64,000 nucleotides of DNA from CAWCDJ01 sp963796675 (GTDB taxonomy: Bacteria > Acidobacteriota > Terriglobia > Bryobacterales > Bryobacteraceae): assembly GCA_963796675.1 (NCBI GenBank), contig CAWCMS010000008.1:186001-250000 (forward strand), written 5' to 3'. Under the pieces are notes generated by a model. It saw only the letters and a program-made list of their open reading frames with translations, had not been told where the DNA came from and made no database searches. The position numbers and the translations under genes are program-made. Below, piece after piece: positions 17,998 through 26,920 of this stretch; the stretch's first letter is position 1; the number at the start of each line of letters is the position of its first letter.

Positions 17998-19331
17998 ACG
18001 AACTTATACTGCCCCGGCACCGGCAGCGGAGTCGGCTCCGTCTTCAAGTCGTAGCCGAACCGTCCGGGCATCAGATCCTGCTTCGAATTGAGGATCTGCT
18101 CCCAGGTGATCTCGATGCCCGAATAGGCCGATTCCCGCGCCATGATGCAGGTCAGCGTGCTCTCCGCGATCGGCACCGACTGGTTCACGTACGGTCCGCG
18201 CCCCAGGATGCTGTCGACCATGTTGATGTGCTCCTGCACATAGGGGTTGATCCCTTTCGTCCCGAGGTCGAGCCCCGTGCTGCGGCCCTTCGCCCCCACG
18301 ATCAGGTCGCTTACCTTGTTGTAGGACCCGCGCGGATACTGGCGGCAGTGGCTGCTCAGGTGCACCCCATTGGCGTAGGTGAAGTCGGAGTGCATGTGGT
18401 CGTAGATGTTGCCGTAGAGCGCCGCCCGCGGGCGCCACGCGGCCCCGCCTGAAGCGATCACGCTCACCGGATGAGTGCCCATCACCCAGTTCATGAAGTC
18501 GATGTTGTGGAAGTGCTGCTCGACGATCTGGTCGCCGCACAGCCAGAGGAAGCTGTACCAGTTGCGGTGCTCCCACTCCATGTCGCCCCACTTGGCATCG
18601 CGCGCCTGCGCGTGGAATACCGGCCCGCTGAGATACTGCGATTGCAACGCGACAATCTCGCCGATCTCCCCGTCGTGCACCCGCTTGACGGTCTCCGCGT
18701 ATGGCCGGTCTTCATGCCGCTGCGCACCCGACATCACCGTCAGTTTCTTCGCGGCGGCCTTCTGCCCGGCGGCCAGGAAGCGGCGCGCACCGGTGGCATC
18801 GGTGGCGATGGGCTTCTCGGTGAACACGTGTTTCCCTGCTTCCACGGCCGCCTCGAAATGGATCGGCCGGTAGCCAGGAGGCGTGGTCAGCATCACGATA
18901 TCGATATCGGAGCCGATTAACTTGCGGTACGCATCGAAGCCCACGAAATGATGTTCTGGGTCCACCTGGATGCGCGGCACAATCGACGCCGCCAGGTCTT
19001 CCGCGCTCATCTCCTTCGGCTGCCCGTTCCGCTCTACCGTGATGCCTTTGTGGAGGCTCACGAACTTGGGGTCGCGCAGATTCTTCAGCGCATCTTCCAG
19101 GTGATCTTCGAACACATCGGCCATCGCCACCAGTTCGACGTTCTCGTTTCCGGTGAGCAAATCTACCACGGCCTGCGTGCCGCGGCCGCCGCATCCGACG
19201 ATGCCGGCGCGCAGTTTCTCTTTACCCGCGCCACGTACCAGGTGCGGGCTCACAATGGTGAAAGCGGACCCGGCGGCAGCCACGTTGCGCAGCAGCGCGC
19301 GCCGGGTGATCTCGGTTGATTGATCGGCCAT
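17994..19331 (-). CDS. Gfo/Idh/MocA family oxidoreductase, Tat-exported
   Basis: 445 residues from ATG 19331 ('MADQSTEITRRALLRN'); earlier in-frame codons overlap the upstream gene and lack homology. Twin-arginine signal 'TRRALLRNVAAAGSAFTIVSP'. Rossmann NAD(P) motif 'GIVGCGGRGTQAV' at about 40-52, 'HVFTEKPIATDATGARR' (the EKP motif) and a C-terminal substrate domain with 'EWEHRNWYSFLWLCGDQIVEQHFHNID'. It probably oxidises or deglycosylates a sugar in the periplasm with bound cofactor, as proposed for exported Gfo/Idh/MocA proteins; the substrate is unknown. It follows the M14 carboxypeptidase by 35 bases on the same strand. Confidence 0.92.
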   Translation of the reverse strand: MADQSTEITRRALLRNVAAAGSAFTIVSPHLVRGAGKEKLRAGIVGCGGRGTQAVVDLLTGNENVELVAMADVFEDHLEDALKNLRDPKFVSLHKGITVERNGQPKEMSAEDLAASIVPRIQVDPEHHFVGFDAYRKLIGSDIDIVMLTTPPGYRPIHFEAAVEAGKHVFTEKPIATDATGARRFLAAGQKAAAKKLTVMSGAQRHEDRPYAETVKRVHDGEIGEIVALQSQYLSGPVFHAQARDAKWGDMEWEHRNWYSFLWLCGDQIVEQHFHNIDFMNWVMGTHPVSVIASGGAAWRPRAALYGNIYDHMHSDFTYANGVHLSSHCRQYPRGSYNKVSDLIVGAKGRSTGLDLGTKGINPYVQEHINMVDSILGRGPYVNQSVPIAESTLTCIMARESAYSGIEITWEQILNSKQDLMPGRFGYDLKTEPTPLPVPGQYKFV

Positions 19332-19366
19332 CTTGCACAGGATCTTAACCCCGTGCGCGGCCGGAT

Positions 19367-22135
19367 TCAATCCTGCCCGGCGGTTTGCGGCGGCTCCTGC
19401 AGCCGGGGAGGCTCGGCCTTCGGCAGATCGTTGAAGTTCAGGATCGAGTTCACCAGCATGTTGAACTCGCCGAGATTCTGCCAGCGGTAACACGGGTTGG
19501 TGGCGAACATGACCACGTGTCCGTCGCCCACCGGCTCGTCCACGATTGCCGGACGATTGCGCGTTTCCGCAAAGCCGCGCATCAATCCGCTCAGCACGGC
19601 CTTTTCGGTGCCCTCGAACTGCATCAGCACGCTGCGGCGGTCTTCCATCGGAACCGTCAGCAGCGGTCCGCCGGCCCAGCGCACCGGCAGGTTCTTTTCG
19701 GTATAGCCGTAGAAGATCGGATGCTCGGGCCGCAGCACTTGCGCCTCCACGATCGGGCCCGGTGCATAAAATTGCGCCGACGTCCGCGCCGCGTTGATCT
19801 CGCGCGTAATGCCGAAATCGGCCGGCAGGAAACTCGAAACGCCGAGGGTGATCAAGACGCCGCCATCCCTCACGAACTTATCGAGCTCCGCCACGCCCTC
19901 GATTCCCATGCCGCCGGAAATGTCGTCGGACTGCCCGTACGCCCCCAGCGAGGGAAACTCCGCAGTCTTCGTGTAGGCATAAGTCTTGCCCGCCCGCGGT
20001 TCGATATCGAAGACCACGCCTTTGGACCCGCCGCGGCCCTGGTTCGGAATCACGATCACGTCGTAATCGGCGCGCAGGTTGCCCTTGCGGATGCGCTCTT
20101 TATAGATCAGGTCGTAGGGCACTTCGAAATGGTCGAAGGCGTACCGCACCCAGCCCACATCCTGCGTGCTGCCCCAGGTGCTGAACATGGCAGTGCGCGG
20201 CAGATCCAGCAGGTGCTTGGGAACGTCCGGCGCCTTCGCCAGCTCCACCGCCTGCAGGCCGAGCTTCTCGATCTCGCTCTTCAGCCGCAGGCTCGATTCC
20301 ACCAGGAACGATCCGGCCGGCAGATCCACTCCACCCGCCTTCACCGCTTTTTCGATCGCCTCGAACTTCACGTCTTTCAGGCGGTACCGCAGCGTCACCA
20401 ACGAGTTCGATCCGTTATCGATCACCGCCGTCACCGGCCCGCTGTCCTTCACCGAGCCCTCGACCTCGAGCGTCTCCACCGGCGTCACCTTCACGTCGAG
20501 GATCGCTTTATCGGCGGTTTCGCGTACTTCCGCTTGGCTCATCAGGCCCATCGTCCAGGCCGTGTCGTCGTAAGTCGTGAGACTCGGATCCGGGTAATCC
20601 TGCTTCTCGAGCAGGATCTTCGCCAGCCGCCCGTACGGCTGGTTGCGTTTCACGATCAAGGAGCCCGCCGGATAGGTGCCGTCACTGAGCTTCACCTCGG
20701 CGGTAGCTTTGCCGACTTCGATGCCCTGCAGCCGCAGGATGTTGACGATGAACGCCACTCGCGTCATGTCGCGCTGGCTCGAGGGCAGAACGTAGCCATA
20801 GGGCGCCTCGGTCTCGCCCGAAGTCACCGAGTGGCGGCTCTTCTCGTAGAAGTTTTGCAGGATGACTTTGGGGAAGCCCGCAGTCAGCTCGAGCGCCGAG
20901 AGCACGCCGGTCTCCATGTAGTTCGTGTTGTTCCGCATCGACCAGGTCAGGCGCCGTGGAGGAGGCAGCGGACGATACCACTCCCGCGCCGTCATGCCAC
21001 CGCCACGCCCGCCGCGGCCCGCCGCCGGCTCCGGAGCCCCTCGACCGCCGCCGCCGATATTCCGCACCATCGTGTTCGCCCCGCCGTTGCCGAAGGTCTC
21101 GTACATCCGCAGCATGCCGTTGTGGTTCGACGACATGAAGCCCAGGTATCCCGGCGACCACATATCGACGAACGCATGCGTCCACACGCCCGGCATCCCA
21201 TAGGCGATCATCTTCGTCATCTCGAAGTTCGAGAACCACGGCAGCTCGGCGTACAGGATCGGGTCAAGCGTCGGATTCTGCGGAGCCTGTCCGCTGAAGG
21301 TGTACATCAGCGGTTCCGATTCATGCAGGTCGTGCATGATCGGCGGGTGCCACTGGAGGTAGAACTTCAGCCAGTTCCGCATGGTGACCTGGGAGTAATT
21401 GATGTCCCGGTTGTTGTCGTGGTAGATGTACTTGCCCCAGTAGGGAGGCGCGGGAATGCGGTCCTGCTCGGAAGTCTGCTCGATCAGGTAGCGGTTGTAC
21501 CAATCCACGTAGCGGTCGCGGCCGTCGGGCTCGCTCGCGGCGTTCATCATCACGATGACGTTCTTGCGGATCGAGTCGTAGACCGGTGACTCTTCCACCG
21601 CCAGCCGGTAGGCCAATTCCATCAGCATCTCGGGAGGCCCGGTCTCGGCGCTGTGCAGGCCGCCGGTGAACATGTAGATCGGCTTGGCCTCGCCGATAAT
21701 GCGCTTGGCCTCCGCGTCGCTAAGGCCGCGCGGATCGGCCAGCCGCGCCAGATACTGCTTGTAGGTATCGAGATGCGCGATGGTATCTTCGTCGGCGATC
21801 GCGATCACCAGGCATTCGCGCCCTTCATCCGTGGTGCCGGCCGGCAGGAGCTTCACGCGCTTCGATGCCGCGGCCAGCGCGCGGTAGTAGCGGCCGAGAT
21901 CGGCCACGTGGGTCAGGTGCTTCGGCGCCCCCACGTAGTATCCGAGCACATCCTTCGGCGAGGGCACGCCCGCCACCTTGGGCAGGTGGTCGACCAGCGG
22001 GCTCATAAACTCGGGGCCTGTGGTCCATTCCTTGACCAGCTTGGCGTACTCCTCATCCTGCGGCTGCTGGGGTTGGGCAATCAGGGCCGCGGCTGCGGCC
22101 AATACGGCGGGCGCAAGGATGCGCGTAAGTCTCAT
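19367..22135 (-). CDS. Secreted M14-family zinc metallopeptidase, large multidomain
   Basis: 922 residues from ATG 22135 (AAGAGGG five bases upstream); residues 1-20 form a Sec signal peptide ('LAPAVLAAAAALIAQP'). Zinc ligands of the M14 carboxypeptidase fold are H161 and E164 in 'GGLHSAETGPPEM', with a third His likely in 'MHDLHESEP'. A 'GGGGRGAPEPAAGRGGRGGG' linker near residue 380 interrupts the catalytic region. The C-terminal half includes a GATase1-like module ('VDEPVGDGHVVMFATNP') frequent in this acidobacterial family. It probably digests external peptides. Operon with the downstream Gfo/Idh/MocA gene. Confidence 0.88.
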   Translation of the reverse strand: MRLTRILAPAVLAAAAALIAQPQQPQDEEYAKLVKEWTTGPEFMSPLVDHLPKVAGVPSPKDVLGYYVGAPKHLTHVADLGRYYRALAAASKRVKLLPAGTTDEGRECLVIAIADEDTIAHLDTYKQYLARLADPRGLSDAEAKRIIGEAKPIYMFTGGLHSAETGPPEMLMELAYRLAVEESPVYDSIRKNVIVMMNAASEPDGRDRYVDWYNRYLIEQTSEQDRIPAPPYWGKYIYHDNNRDINYSQVTMRNWLKFYLQWHPPIMHDLHESEPLMYTFSGQAPQNPTLDPILYAELPWFSNFEMTKMIAYGMPGVWTHAFVDMWSPGYLGFMSSNHNGMLRMYETFGNGGANTMVRNIGGGGRGAPEPAAGRGGRGGGMTAREWYRPLPPPRRLTWSMRNNTNYMETGVLSALELTAGFPKVILQNFYEKSRHSVTSGETEAPYGYVLPSSQRDMTRVAFIVNILRLQGIEVGKATAEVKLSDGTYPAGSLIVKRNQPYGRLAKILLEKQDYPDPSLTTYDDTAWTMGLMSQAEVRETADKAILDVKVTPVETLEVEGSVKDSGPVTAVIDNGSNSLVTLRYRLKDVKFEAIEKAVKAGGVDLPAGSFLVESSLRLKSEIEKLGLQAVELAKAPDVPKHLLDLPRTAMFSTWGSTQDVGWVRYAFDHFEVPYDLIYKERIRKGNLRADYDVIVIPNQGRGGSKGVVFDIEPRAGKTYAYTKTAEFPSLGAYGQSDDISGGMGIEGVAELDKFVRDGGVLITLGVSSFLPADFGITREINAARTSAQFYAPGPIVEAQVLRPEHPIFYGYTEKNLPVRWAGGPLLTVPMEDRRSVLMQFEGTEKAVLSGLMRGFAETRNRPAIVDEPVGDGHVVMFATNPCYRWQNLGEFNMLVNSILNFNDLPKAEPPRLQEPPQTAGQD

Positions 22136-22290
22136 AGATCCCTCTTGGATGCTGGCTAAATAGTATAGCGCGCCGATTTCGCCCAAAGGTTCGGGATTCG
22201 TTTGACCGACACCCAACGTTTCCGCGGCGCGCGCCGTCTTGCGGTCCGGACTGGCTCGACTCGCGAACCTCGAATCTCGCGGGCGGTCTG

Positions 22291-22640
22291 TGGGAGCCTG
22301 CGTCGCTCTTCGACGCTCCCAAGGTCACACCGGAGTTCCGTAAGCAATTCGGAGATGCCGCCCGCTACGCGTTCCGGCGCTACCAGTCAATGGCAAGCGA
22401 CGTCTACGGCGTGCGGAGGAACTCACACCGATCCGCGGACAGCTCGTCTTCCTGGTGCCGCAGCCTGAGGTAGCGTACATGACGATCGGGCCCGGCTCCG
22501 CCTACATGTTTCCACCGGAAAGACGGAATCCTGCTAGGAGGCAGCTTTGAACGGGGCGTGTCGGACACGGCGGTGAGCGCGGAGACGACACAACGGATCC
22601 TGCGGGAAAACGGCGCGCTCTTAAGAAGTGTCATCTCCAG
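22291..22640 (+). pseudogene. FAD-dependent (D-amino-acid oxidase-like) oxidoreductase remnant
   Basis: Three plus-strand pieces in different frames read as parts of a DAO-type protein. 'WEPASLFDAPKVTPEFRK' with 'GDAARYAFRRYQSM' starts at 22291. 'EELTPIRGQLVFLVPQPEV' and 'YMTIGPGSAYMF' run about 22419-22515. After a frame change, 'DGILLGGSFERGV' and 'AETTQRILREN' run about 22520-22620. The N-terminal FAD-binding part is missing and the C-terminus merges into a palindromic repeat. Truncated and frameshifted, so non-functional. Confidence 0.75.
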
Positions 22641-22646
22641 CAATGC

Positions 22647-22703
22647 CCGCTCCCTTACGGTCGCGGCTCCGCGTCCACAGAGGCGCGACCGTGAGGGAGC
22701 GCG
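22647..22703. repeat. Palindromic repeat family B, copy 1
   Basis: Arms CGCTCCCTTACGGTCGCGGC (left) and the complement of GCGCGACCGTGAGGGAGCGC (right) form a stem of about 20 bp around a short loop. A single-arm relative lies at 44301-44325. Located between the broken oxidase and the sphingolipid operon's 3' end, where it may terminate transcription. Confidence 0.8.
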
Positions 22704-22729
22704 CCCGCAAGGGCAAAAACGTTCGTGAC

Positions 22730-23968
22730 CTAGCGCGGAATGCCGAGATCGTTCGCCACGCGCTCGAGCGTGGTCACCAGGCGATCGACATGCTTTTCGG
22801 TGTGCGCCGCCGTGCAGGAGATGCGCAGCAGATTCTGCGCCGCCGCCGGACGGAGCACCGGATTGATGTAGATGCCTTCTTCGAGCAGGGCCTTGCACAA
22901 CCGGCAGAGGTCCAACTCCTCCTGAATCACCACCGGCACAATTGCGGTCTCGCCCGGCAGTACGTTGAAGCCGCGCGCGCGCAACTCCTCGCGCAACGCC
23001 CGGGCGATGCGCAGCACATGCAGGCGCCGCTCCGGCTCCTTCTTCATGATCTGCAAAGAGGCTGCCACCGCGGCCACCGAGGCCGCCGGCAAACTCGCCG
23101 AAAAGACGAACGGCCGCGCCGTGTGCTTCAGATAGTCGACCACCGCGCGCTCGCCGGCGATGAAGCCGCCGACCGAAGCCAGGGACTTACTGAACGTCCC
23201 CATCACGATATCCATTTCGTCGAGCACGCCCAGGTGTTCGGCCGCGCCCGCGCCGGTGGGGCCAAGCACTCCGATGCCGTGCGCTTCATCCACGTAGGTC
23301 CTGGCGCCGTAAGGTTTGGCGACGCGCAGAATGCCGCGCAGGTCGGCAATATCGCCTTCCATGCTGAAGACGCCTTCGGAAACCAGCAGAATCTTGTCCT
23401 CGGGCGGGCAGTTCTCCATGCACCGCTCGAGATGTTCCATATCGTTGTGGCGGAACCGCATGGTCCGCGCCGGCGACCGCAGCGCGCCTTCCACCAGGCT
23501 GGCGTGGAGGTTGTGGTCGCAGATCATCACGTCGCCCTTCTCAGTGAGGGCTGAGAGCGTAGCGTAATTGGCCTGGAAACCGGTGCCGAAGATGAGGGCC
23601 GATTCCTTGTGCACAAATGCGGCCAGTTCCGCCTCCAGAGTGACGTGCAGATCGAGGGTGCCGTTGAGGAGCCGGGAACCGCTGCATCCGCTACCGTACT
23701 TCTTCACCGCGTGCGCCGCCGCTTCCTTCACTTTGGGGTGCGTGATGAGATCCAGGTAGTCGTTCGAACCGAACATCAGCACTTTCCGCCGCCCCATGCG
23801 GATTTCGCCCGGCCCACAGCCTTCCCGATCGCCAAAGACTTCGAAATACATATACAGGCCGGCGGCCTGTAAATCACTCGGGCGAGTGAAATTCCGGCAC
23901 TTCTCGAAGATGTCGTTCGAGCTGTTTCCCTTCTTCCTGCCGGTGATGTCGCTAGTCGATACGCGCAT
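22730..23968 (-). CDS. Alpha-oxoamine synthase, probable serine palmitoyltransferase
   Basis: 412-residue PLP-dependent class II aminotransferase-fold enzyme condensing an amino acid with an acyl-CoA or acyl-ACP. PLP Lys261 lies in 'GTFSKSLAS', Asp227 and His230 in 'YVDEAHGIGVLG', and the PLP-stacking His155 in 'DHNLHASLVEG'. 'YGSGCSGSRLLNGT' is family-typical. By sequence it could be KBL, BioF or serine palmitoyltransferase (SPT). The operon (GNAT bCerS-like, PAP2, CerR-like) argues for SPT, the first step of sphingolipid synthesis giving 3-ketosphinganine. ATG 23968 has GAGGA upstream, six bases after the GNAT gene's stop. Last gene of the 27574-22730 operon. Confidence 0.88.
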   Translation of the reverse strand: MRVSTSDITGRKKGNSSNDIFEKCRNFTRPSDLQAAGLYMYFEVFGDREGCGPGEIRMGRRKVLMFGSNDYLDLITHPKVKEAAAHAVKKYGSGCSGSRLLNGTLDLHVTLEAELAAFVHKESALIFGTGFQANYATLSALTEKGDVMICDHNLHASLVEGALRSPARTMRFRHNDMEHLERCMENCPPEDKILLVSEGVFSMEGDIADLRGILRVAKPYGARTYVDEAHGIGVLGPTGAGAAEHLGVLDEMDIVMGTFSKSLASVGGFIAGERAVVDYLKHTARPFVFSASLPAASVAAVAASLQIMKKEPERRLHVLRIARALREELRARGFNVLPGETAIVPVVIQEELDLCRLCKALLEEGIYINPVLRPAAAQNLLRISCTAAHTEKHVDRLVTTLERVANDLGIPR

Positions 23969-23974
23969 TAGTCC

Positions 23975-25096
23975 TCAATTCCATTCGTAAATTCGGTAGG
24001 TCTTGTATCGGGACGCTCCCATCACTTCGATCGAGCGATTCATCAGAACGTTGTCTTCCAGGATCCAAGACATTTCGCAATCGCCGTATCCCATCCTCCG
24101 GGCGTTGCGGACCAGCGTGGCATAAAATGCCGCGGCGACCCCCGAGGTGCGGTATTCCTCCACCACCCCGAGCGCCAGAACCCGCACAGTTTTGATCAAT
24201 CGCTGATGATACAGGATTTTAAGTAGCCCCGTCGGAAACAGGCTGCCTCCAGCGGGTTTGAGGGCCTGGTTTACATCGGGCAGGGCCAGCGCAAATCCCA
24301 CAACATTCCCACGTACCTCCCCCAAGAGTACGAGGTCCGGCTTGAGGATCTGCTTCATCTCCTTCGCCATTGCGAAGAATTCCTCACGCGACATCGGGAT
24401 ATAACCCCAATTGCGGCTCCAGGCCTTTTCGTAAACTTCCCAGACCCGCTCCACGTCGGTTGCGAAATTCTTCATATTGATAGGACGCACCTGGACGCCG
24501 TTCTTCTTAAGCACACGGTCCGCAATGCGGCCGATTTTTTCCAGGTCGATTGTATTGGCGTTGCCGAGATACGCCAGCAGGTCCTTCGCTTTTCGCAGGC
24601 CCGCGCGTTCCATCAGGTCGGGATAATAACGGGGATTGTACGGCATCATGATCATCGGGCTCGAGTCGAAGCCCTCAACCAGCATGCCGCACTCGTAATT
24701 CGTGGAAGGGCTGACCGGCCCGCGTAGAAACTGCGCCCCCCGGTCGGAGGTCCACCGGCGCGCCTGCGTCAGCAGAGATTCCGCAACTTCACTTTCGTTC
24801 ACGGCTTCAAAAAATCCGAAAAATCCGGCGTTCTCTTCGTGAACCCGGTTATGTGCTTTATCAATGATCGCCGCGATCCGGCCCACCGCTGAGCCGTTCC
24901 GGCGCGCGAGAAACAGTTCCACTTCGGCATTGGCGTAATAGGGATGCTTACGCCGGTCGAGCAATTCCTTCACGGCGATTCGCAGCGGCGGAACCCAATG
25001 GGGATCACCGCGATATAGCCGATATGGCAACTCGATGAATTCGTTTAGCGCTTTCTGACTATCGACCGCAATGACCTCAATCCCTGCCAATTGCAC
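23975..25096 (-). CDS. GNAT-fold acyltransferase, bacterial ceramide synthase (bCerS)-like
   Basis: 373 residues. Long GNAT-like protein of the type that includes Caulobacter bCerS (CCNA_01212), which N-acylates the sphingoid base. Features: 'LPYRLYRGDPHWVPPL' near the N-terminus, 'VELFLARRNGSAVGRIAA', 'GFFGFFEAVNESEVAESLL', 'RGPVSPSTNYECGMLVEGF' and 'MMPYNPRYYPDLMERAGL', then the acetyl-CoA-fold strand 'VRVLALGVVEEYRTSGVA'. No signal or membrane segment. The start is GTG 25096 (TTG 25090 has better ribosome-binding spacing). It overlaps the PAP2 gene by 20 bases. Assignment rests on pattern plus operon context. Confidence 0.75.
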   Translation of the reverse strand: MQLAGIEVIAVDSQKALNEFIELPYRLYRGDPHWVPPLRIAVKELLDRRKHPYYANAEVELFLARRNGSAVGRIAAIIDKAHNRVHEENAGFFGFFEAVNESEVAESLLTQARRWTSDRGAQFLRGPVSPSTNYECGMLVEGFDSSPMIMMPYNPRYYPDLMERAGLRKAKDLLAYLGNANTIDLEKIGRIADRVLKKNGVQVRPINMKNFATDVERVWEVYEKAWSRNWGYIPMSREEFFAMAKEMKQILKPDLVLLGEVRGNVVGFALALPDVNQALKPAGGSLFPTGLLKILYHQRLIKTVRVLALGVVEEYRTSGVAAAFYATLVRNARRMGYGDCEMSWILEDNVLMNRSIEVMGASRYKTYRIYEWN

Positions 25097-25970
25097 TGCC
25101 CCCTTCGGAGAGTTTCTTGTAAAACACCGGGGCGGTCAGAATCAGAACGGCCGCGACAACGGCCCCCGCCATCACGTCCACCGTATAGTGGTATCGAAGA
25201 TAAACTGTAGCAAAAATGATGGAAAGAGTGTAGGCAAAATAGAGGCCACACAATTTCCCCGATACCCGGCGACTGCCCCACCACGCCAGGATGGTGAGTT
25301 CCGTATGACCGCTGGGGAAGCAGTCATAATGGGCCGATTCCAGACGGTCGAGCGTCGACTGCATGCCTCGAAACAGCCATAAGCCTTGTAATGGAACATG
25401 TTGCAGGTGCTTCAGCAAAAACCGTGGGCCCCTTGCCGGAACGATGAGATATCCAATGTAAGAGGCCAGGAATCCTAAAGCGATTAAAAAAGCTAAATAT
25501 TGGAAATCCGCATACCGCCGGCGCTTCCAGAGCAGGAACGGAATCAGCAGTACTGCCGGTACAAATAGGGTGTACACGATCTGCAAAAATTCCGTTAGTG
25601 GGGGTACTTGAATCCGCTCCAGCCAGACGGTCGGATACGCATGCCAGACCCGATAATCCAGATTCGACAGCCATTGGTCGGCGTCGGTACTGCGCACAGC
25701 CGGAATGAACAGCGCCATTTCCTTATAACAGGAAGCAACGTAAATCAGCGGATACCAGTTCCGGAATAACCAGGTCGACTGGTTCGGAAATCTAACCTGA
25801 TAGACAAGCAGCGCTCCGCCTAGCACGTGAGCCGCCAGCAGCCATGGTGCGTAACGAATCCCGCTCCACCAGCCCGCCAGAATTACCGCGGCAAACGCAA
25901 AGTAAGCCAGAATGACTTTATCGACTGCCCAGAAATAACGACCCGAAGGATCGTTCAATACTTGAGCCAA
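25077..25970 (-). CDS. PAP2-family membrane phosphotransferase/phosphatase, Aur1/IPC-synthase-like
   Basis: 297 residues with about six transmembrane segments. PAP2 catalytic motifs: 'ARGPR' at 179-183, 'CFPSGHTE' with PSGHT at 219-223, and 'RYHYTVDVMAG' with His261 and Asp265. The arrangement resembles Aur1-like inositol-phosphorylceramide synthases and ceramide phosphotransferases rather than soluble PAP2. In this operon it is inferred to add or remove a phospho head group on ceramide. The start is TTG 25970 with AAGGAGG four bases upstream; it overlaps the epimerase gene by 16 bases. A second TTG at 25958 would overlap the epimerase stop as TTGA. Confidence 0.85.
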   Translation of the reverse strand: MAQVLNDPSGRYFWAVDKVILAYFAFAAVILAGWWSGIRYAPWLLAAHVLGGALLVYQVRFPNQSTWLFRNWYPLIYVASCYKEMALFIPAVRSTDADQWLSNLDYRVWHAYPTVWLERIQVPPLTEFLQIVYTLFVPAVLLIPFLLWKRRRYADFQYLAFLIALGFLASYIGYLIVPARGPRFLLKHLQHVPLQGLWLFRGMQSTLDRLESAHYDCFPSGHTELTILAWWGSRRVSGKLCGLYFAYTLSIIFATVYLRYHYTVDVMAGAVVAAVLILTAPVFYKKLSEGGSAIGRD

Positions 25971-26920
25971 CCGGCCTCCTTGTACCAGGCAAGCGTGCGC
26001 GCGAGGCCTTCCTGAATCGACGTCCGCGCTTCATAGCCGAGTTCGGCAGCGGCGCGCGAAGGGTCGCAAGTCCAATCCGTGCATTCCGCTTCAAGCACCT
26101 TCTCCCGCGAGATGATCCCCGGCTTGCCCCGAACCTTCGACCATAATTCCGCCACGGTTCCCACCGCGCGCGCTGCCGCGACTGGCACGCGCAGGACGCG
26201 CGGCCGGCGCTTCATAATCGCTGCCGCAGTTTCGCTGAAGCGAGTCCAGGTCAACGGTTCACGATGCGCCATGTAGTAAGTGCGGCCGGCACCCCGGCTC
26301 GTACCCGATGCGGCGATCAAGCCGTCCACGAGGTCCTCCACGTAGATGGCACTGAAACGGCGTTCGCCGCCCGCGATTTCGAGAACCAAACCGCGGGAAA
26401 TCGATTTGAGGAGCTGAAATACATCGGTATCGCGCGGCCCATAGACGACCGGGGGCCGAACGATTATCGCATCCGGCGAATGGCGGCGCACCAGCCGCTC
26501 GGCTTCGAGCTTCGATTTCCCGTAGTGCGTCACCGGACGCTCGGGAGCGTCCTCACGAAGCGGTATGCCGTCCGGACTCGGCCCAGCCGCTGCGAGCGAG
26601 CTGACGTGCACCAGGCGCGCCGCGCTTCCCGCCATGGCACGCAGCAGCGTCTCGGTCGCACGAACGTTCCCCGCGTAGTAATCAGCCGTGGATAGCGCTT
26701 TGGTGACACCGGCCAGATGGATGACCGTGCCGGCGTCCGCGAGCGCCTGGGGGAGACCCTCGCCGCTCGTCAGGTCTCCCGGAACGATCTCGACTCCCGC
26801 GGGCAGTTTGCGGGGACCGGACTTCTGCCGCACCAAGGCGCGGACCGGTTCGCCGGAAGCCCTCAACCGCTCCAGCAGGTGTTTGCCGATGAAGCCGGTC
26901 CCGCCCGTGACCAGTATCAT
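25955..26920 (-). CDS. NAD-dependent epimerase/dehydratase family reductase, CerR-like
   Basis: 321-residue extended short-chain dehydrogenase. NAD(P) motif 'GGTGFIG' at 6-12; the active site is Ser107 in 'LVHVSSLAAAG' with Y133 and K137 in 'HYGKSK'. 'RPPVVYGPRD' and 'ERRFSAIYVEDLVDGLIAA' are family-typical. Bacterial ceramide reductase CerR (Caulobacter CCNA_01222) belongs to this superfamily and reduces the 3-keto group; that role is inferred here from operon context. Its ATG follows the DUF3047 stop directly (TAAATG on the minus strand). Alternatives are a 3-beta-HSD-like sterol or flavonoid reductase. Confidence 0.82.
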   Translation of the reverse strand: MILVTGGTGFIGKHLLERLRASGEPVRALVRQKSGPRKLPAGVEIVPGDLTSGEGLPQALADAGTVIHLAGVTKALSTADYYAGNVRATETLLRAMAGSAARLVHVSSLAAAGPSPDGIPLREDAPERPVTHYGKSKLEAERLVRRHSPDAIIVRPPVVYGPRDTDVFQLLKSISRGLVLEIAGGERRFSAIYVEDLVDGLIAASGTSRGAGRTYYMAHREPLTWTRFSETAAAIMKRRPRVLRVPVAAARAVGTVAELWSKVRGKPGIISREKVLEAECTDWTCDPSRAAAELGYEARTSIQEGLARTLAWYKEAGWLKY

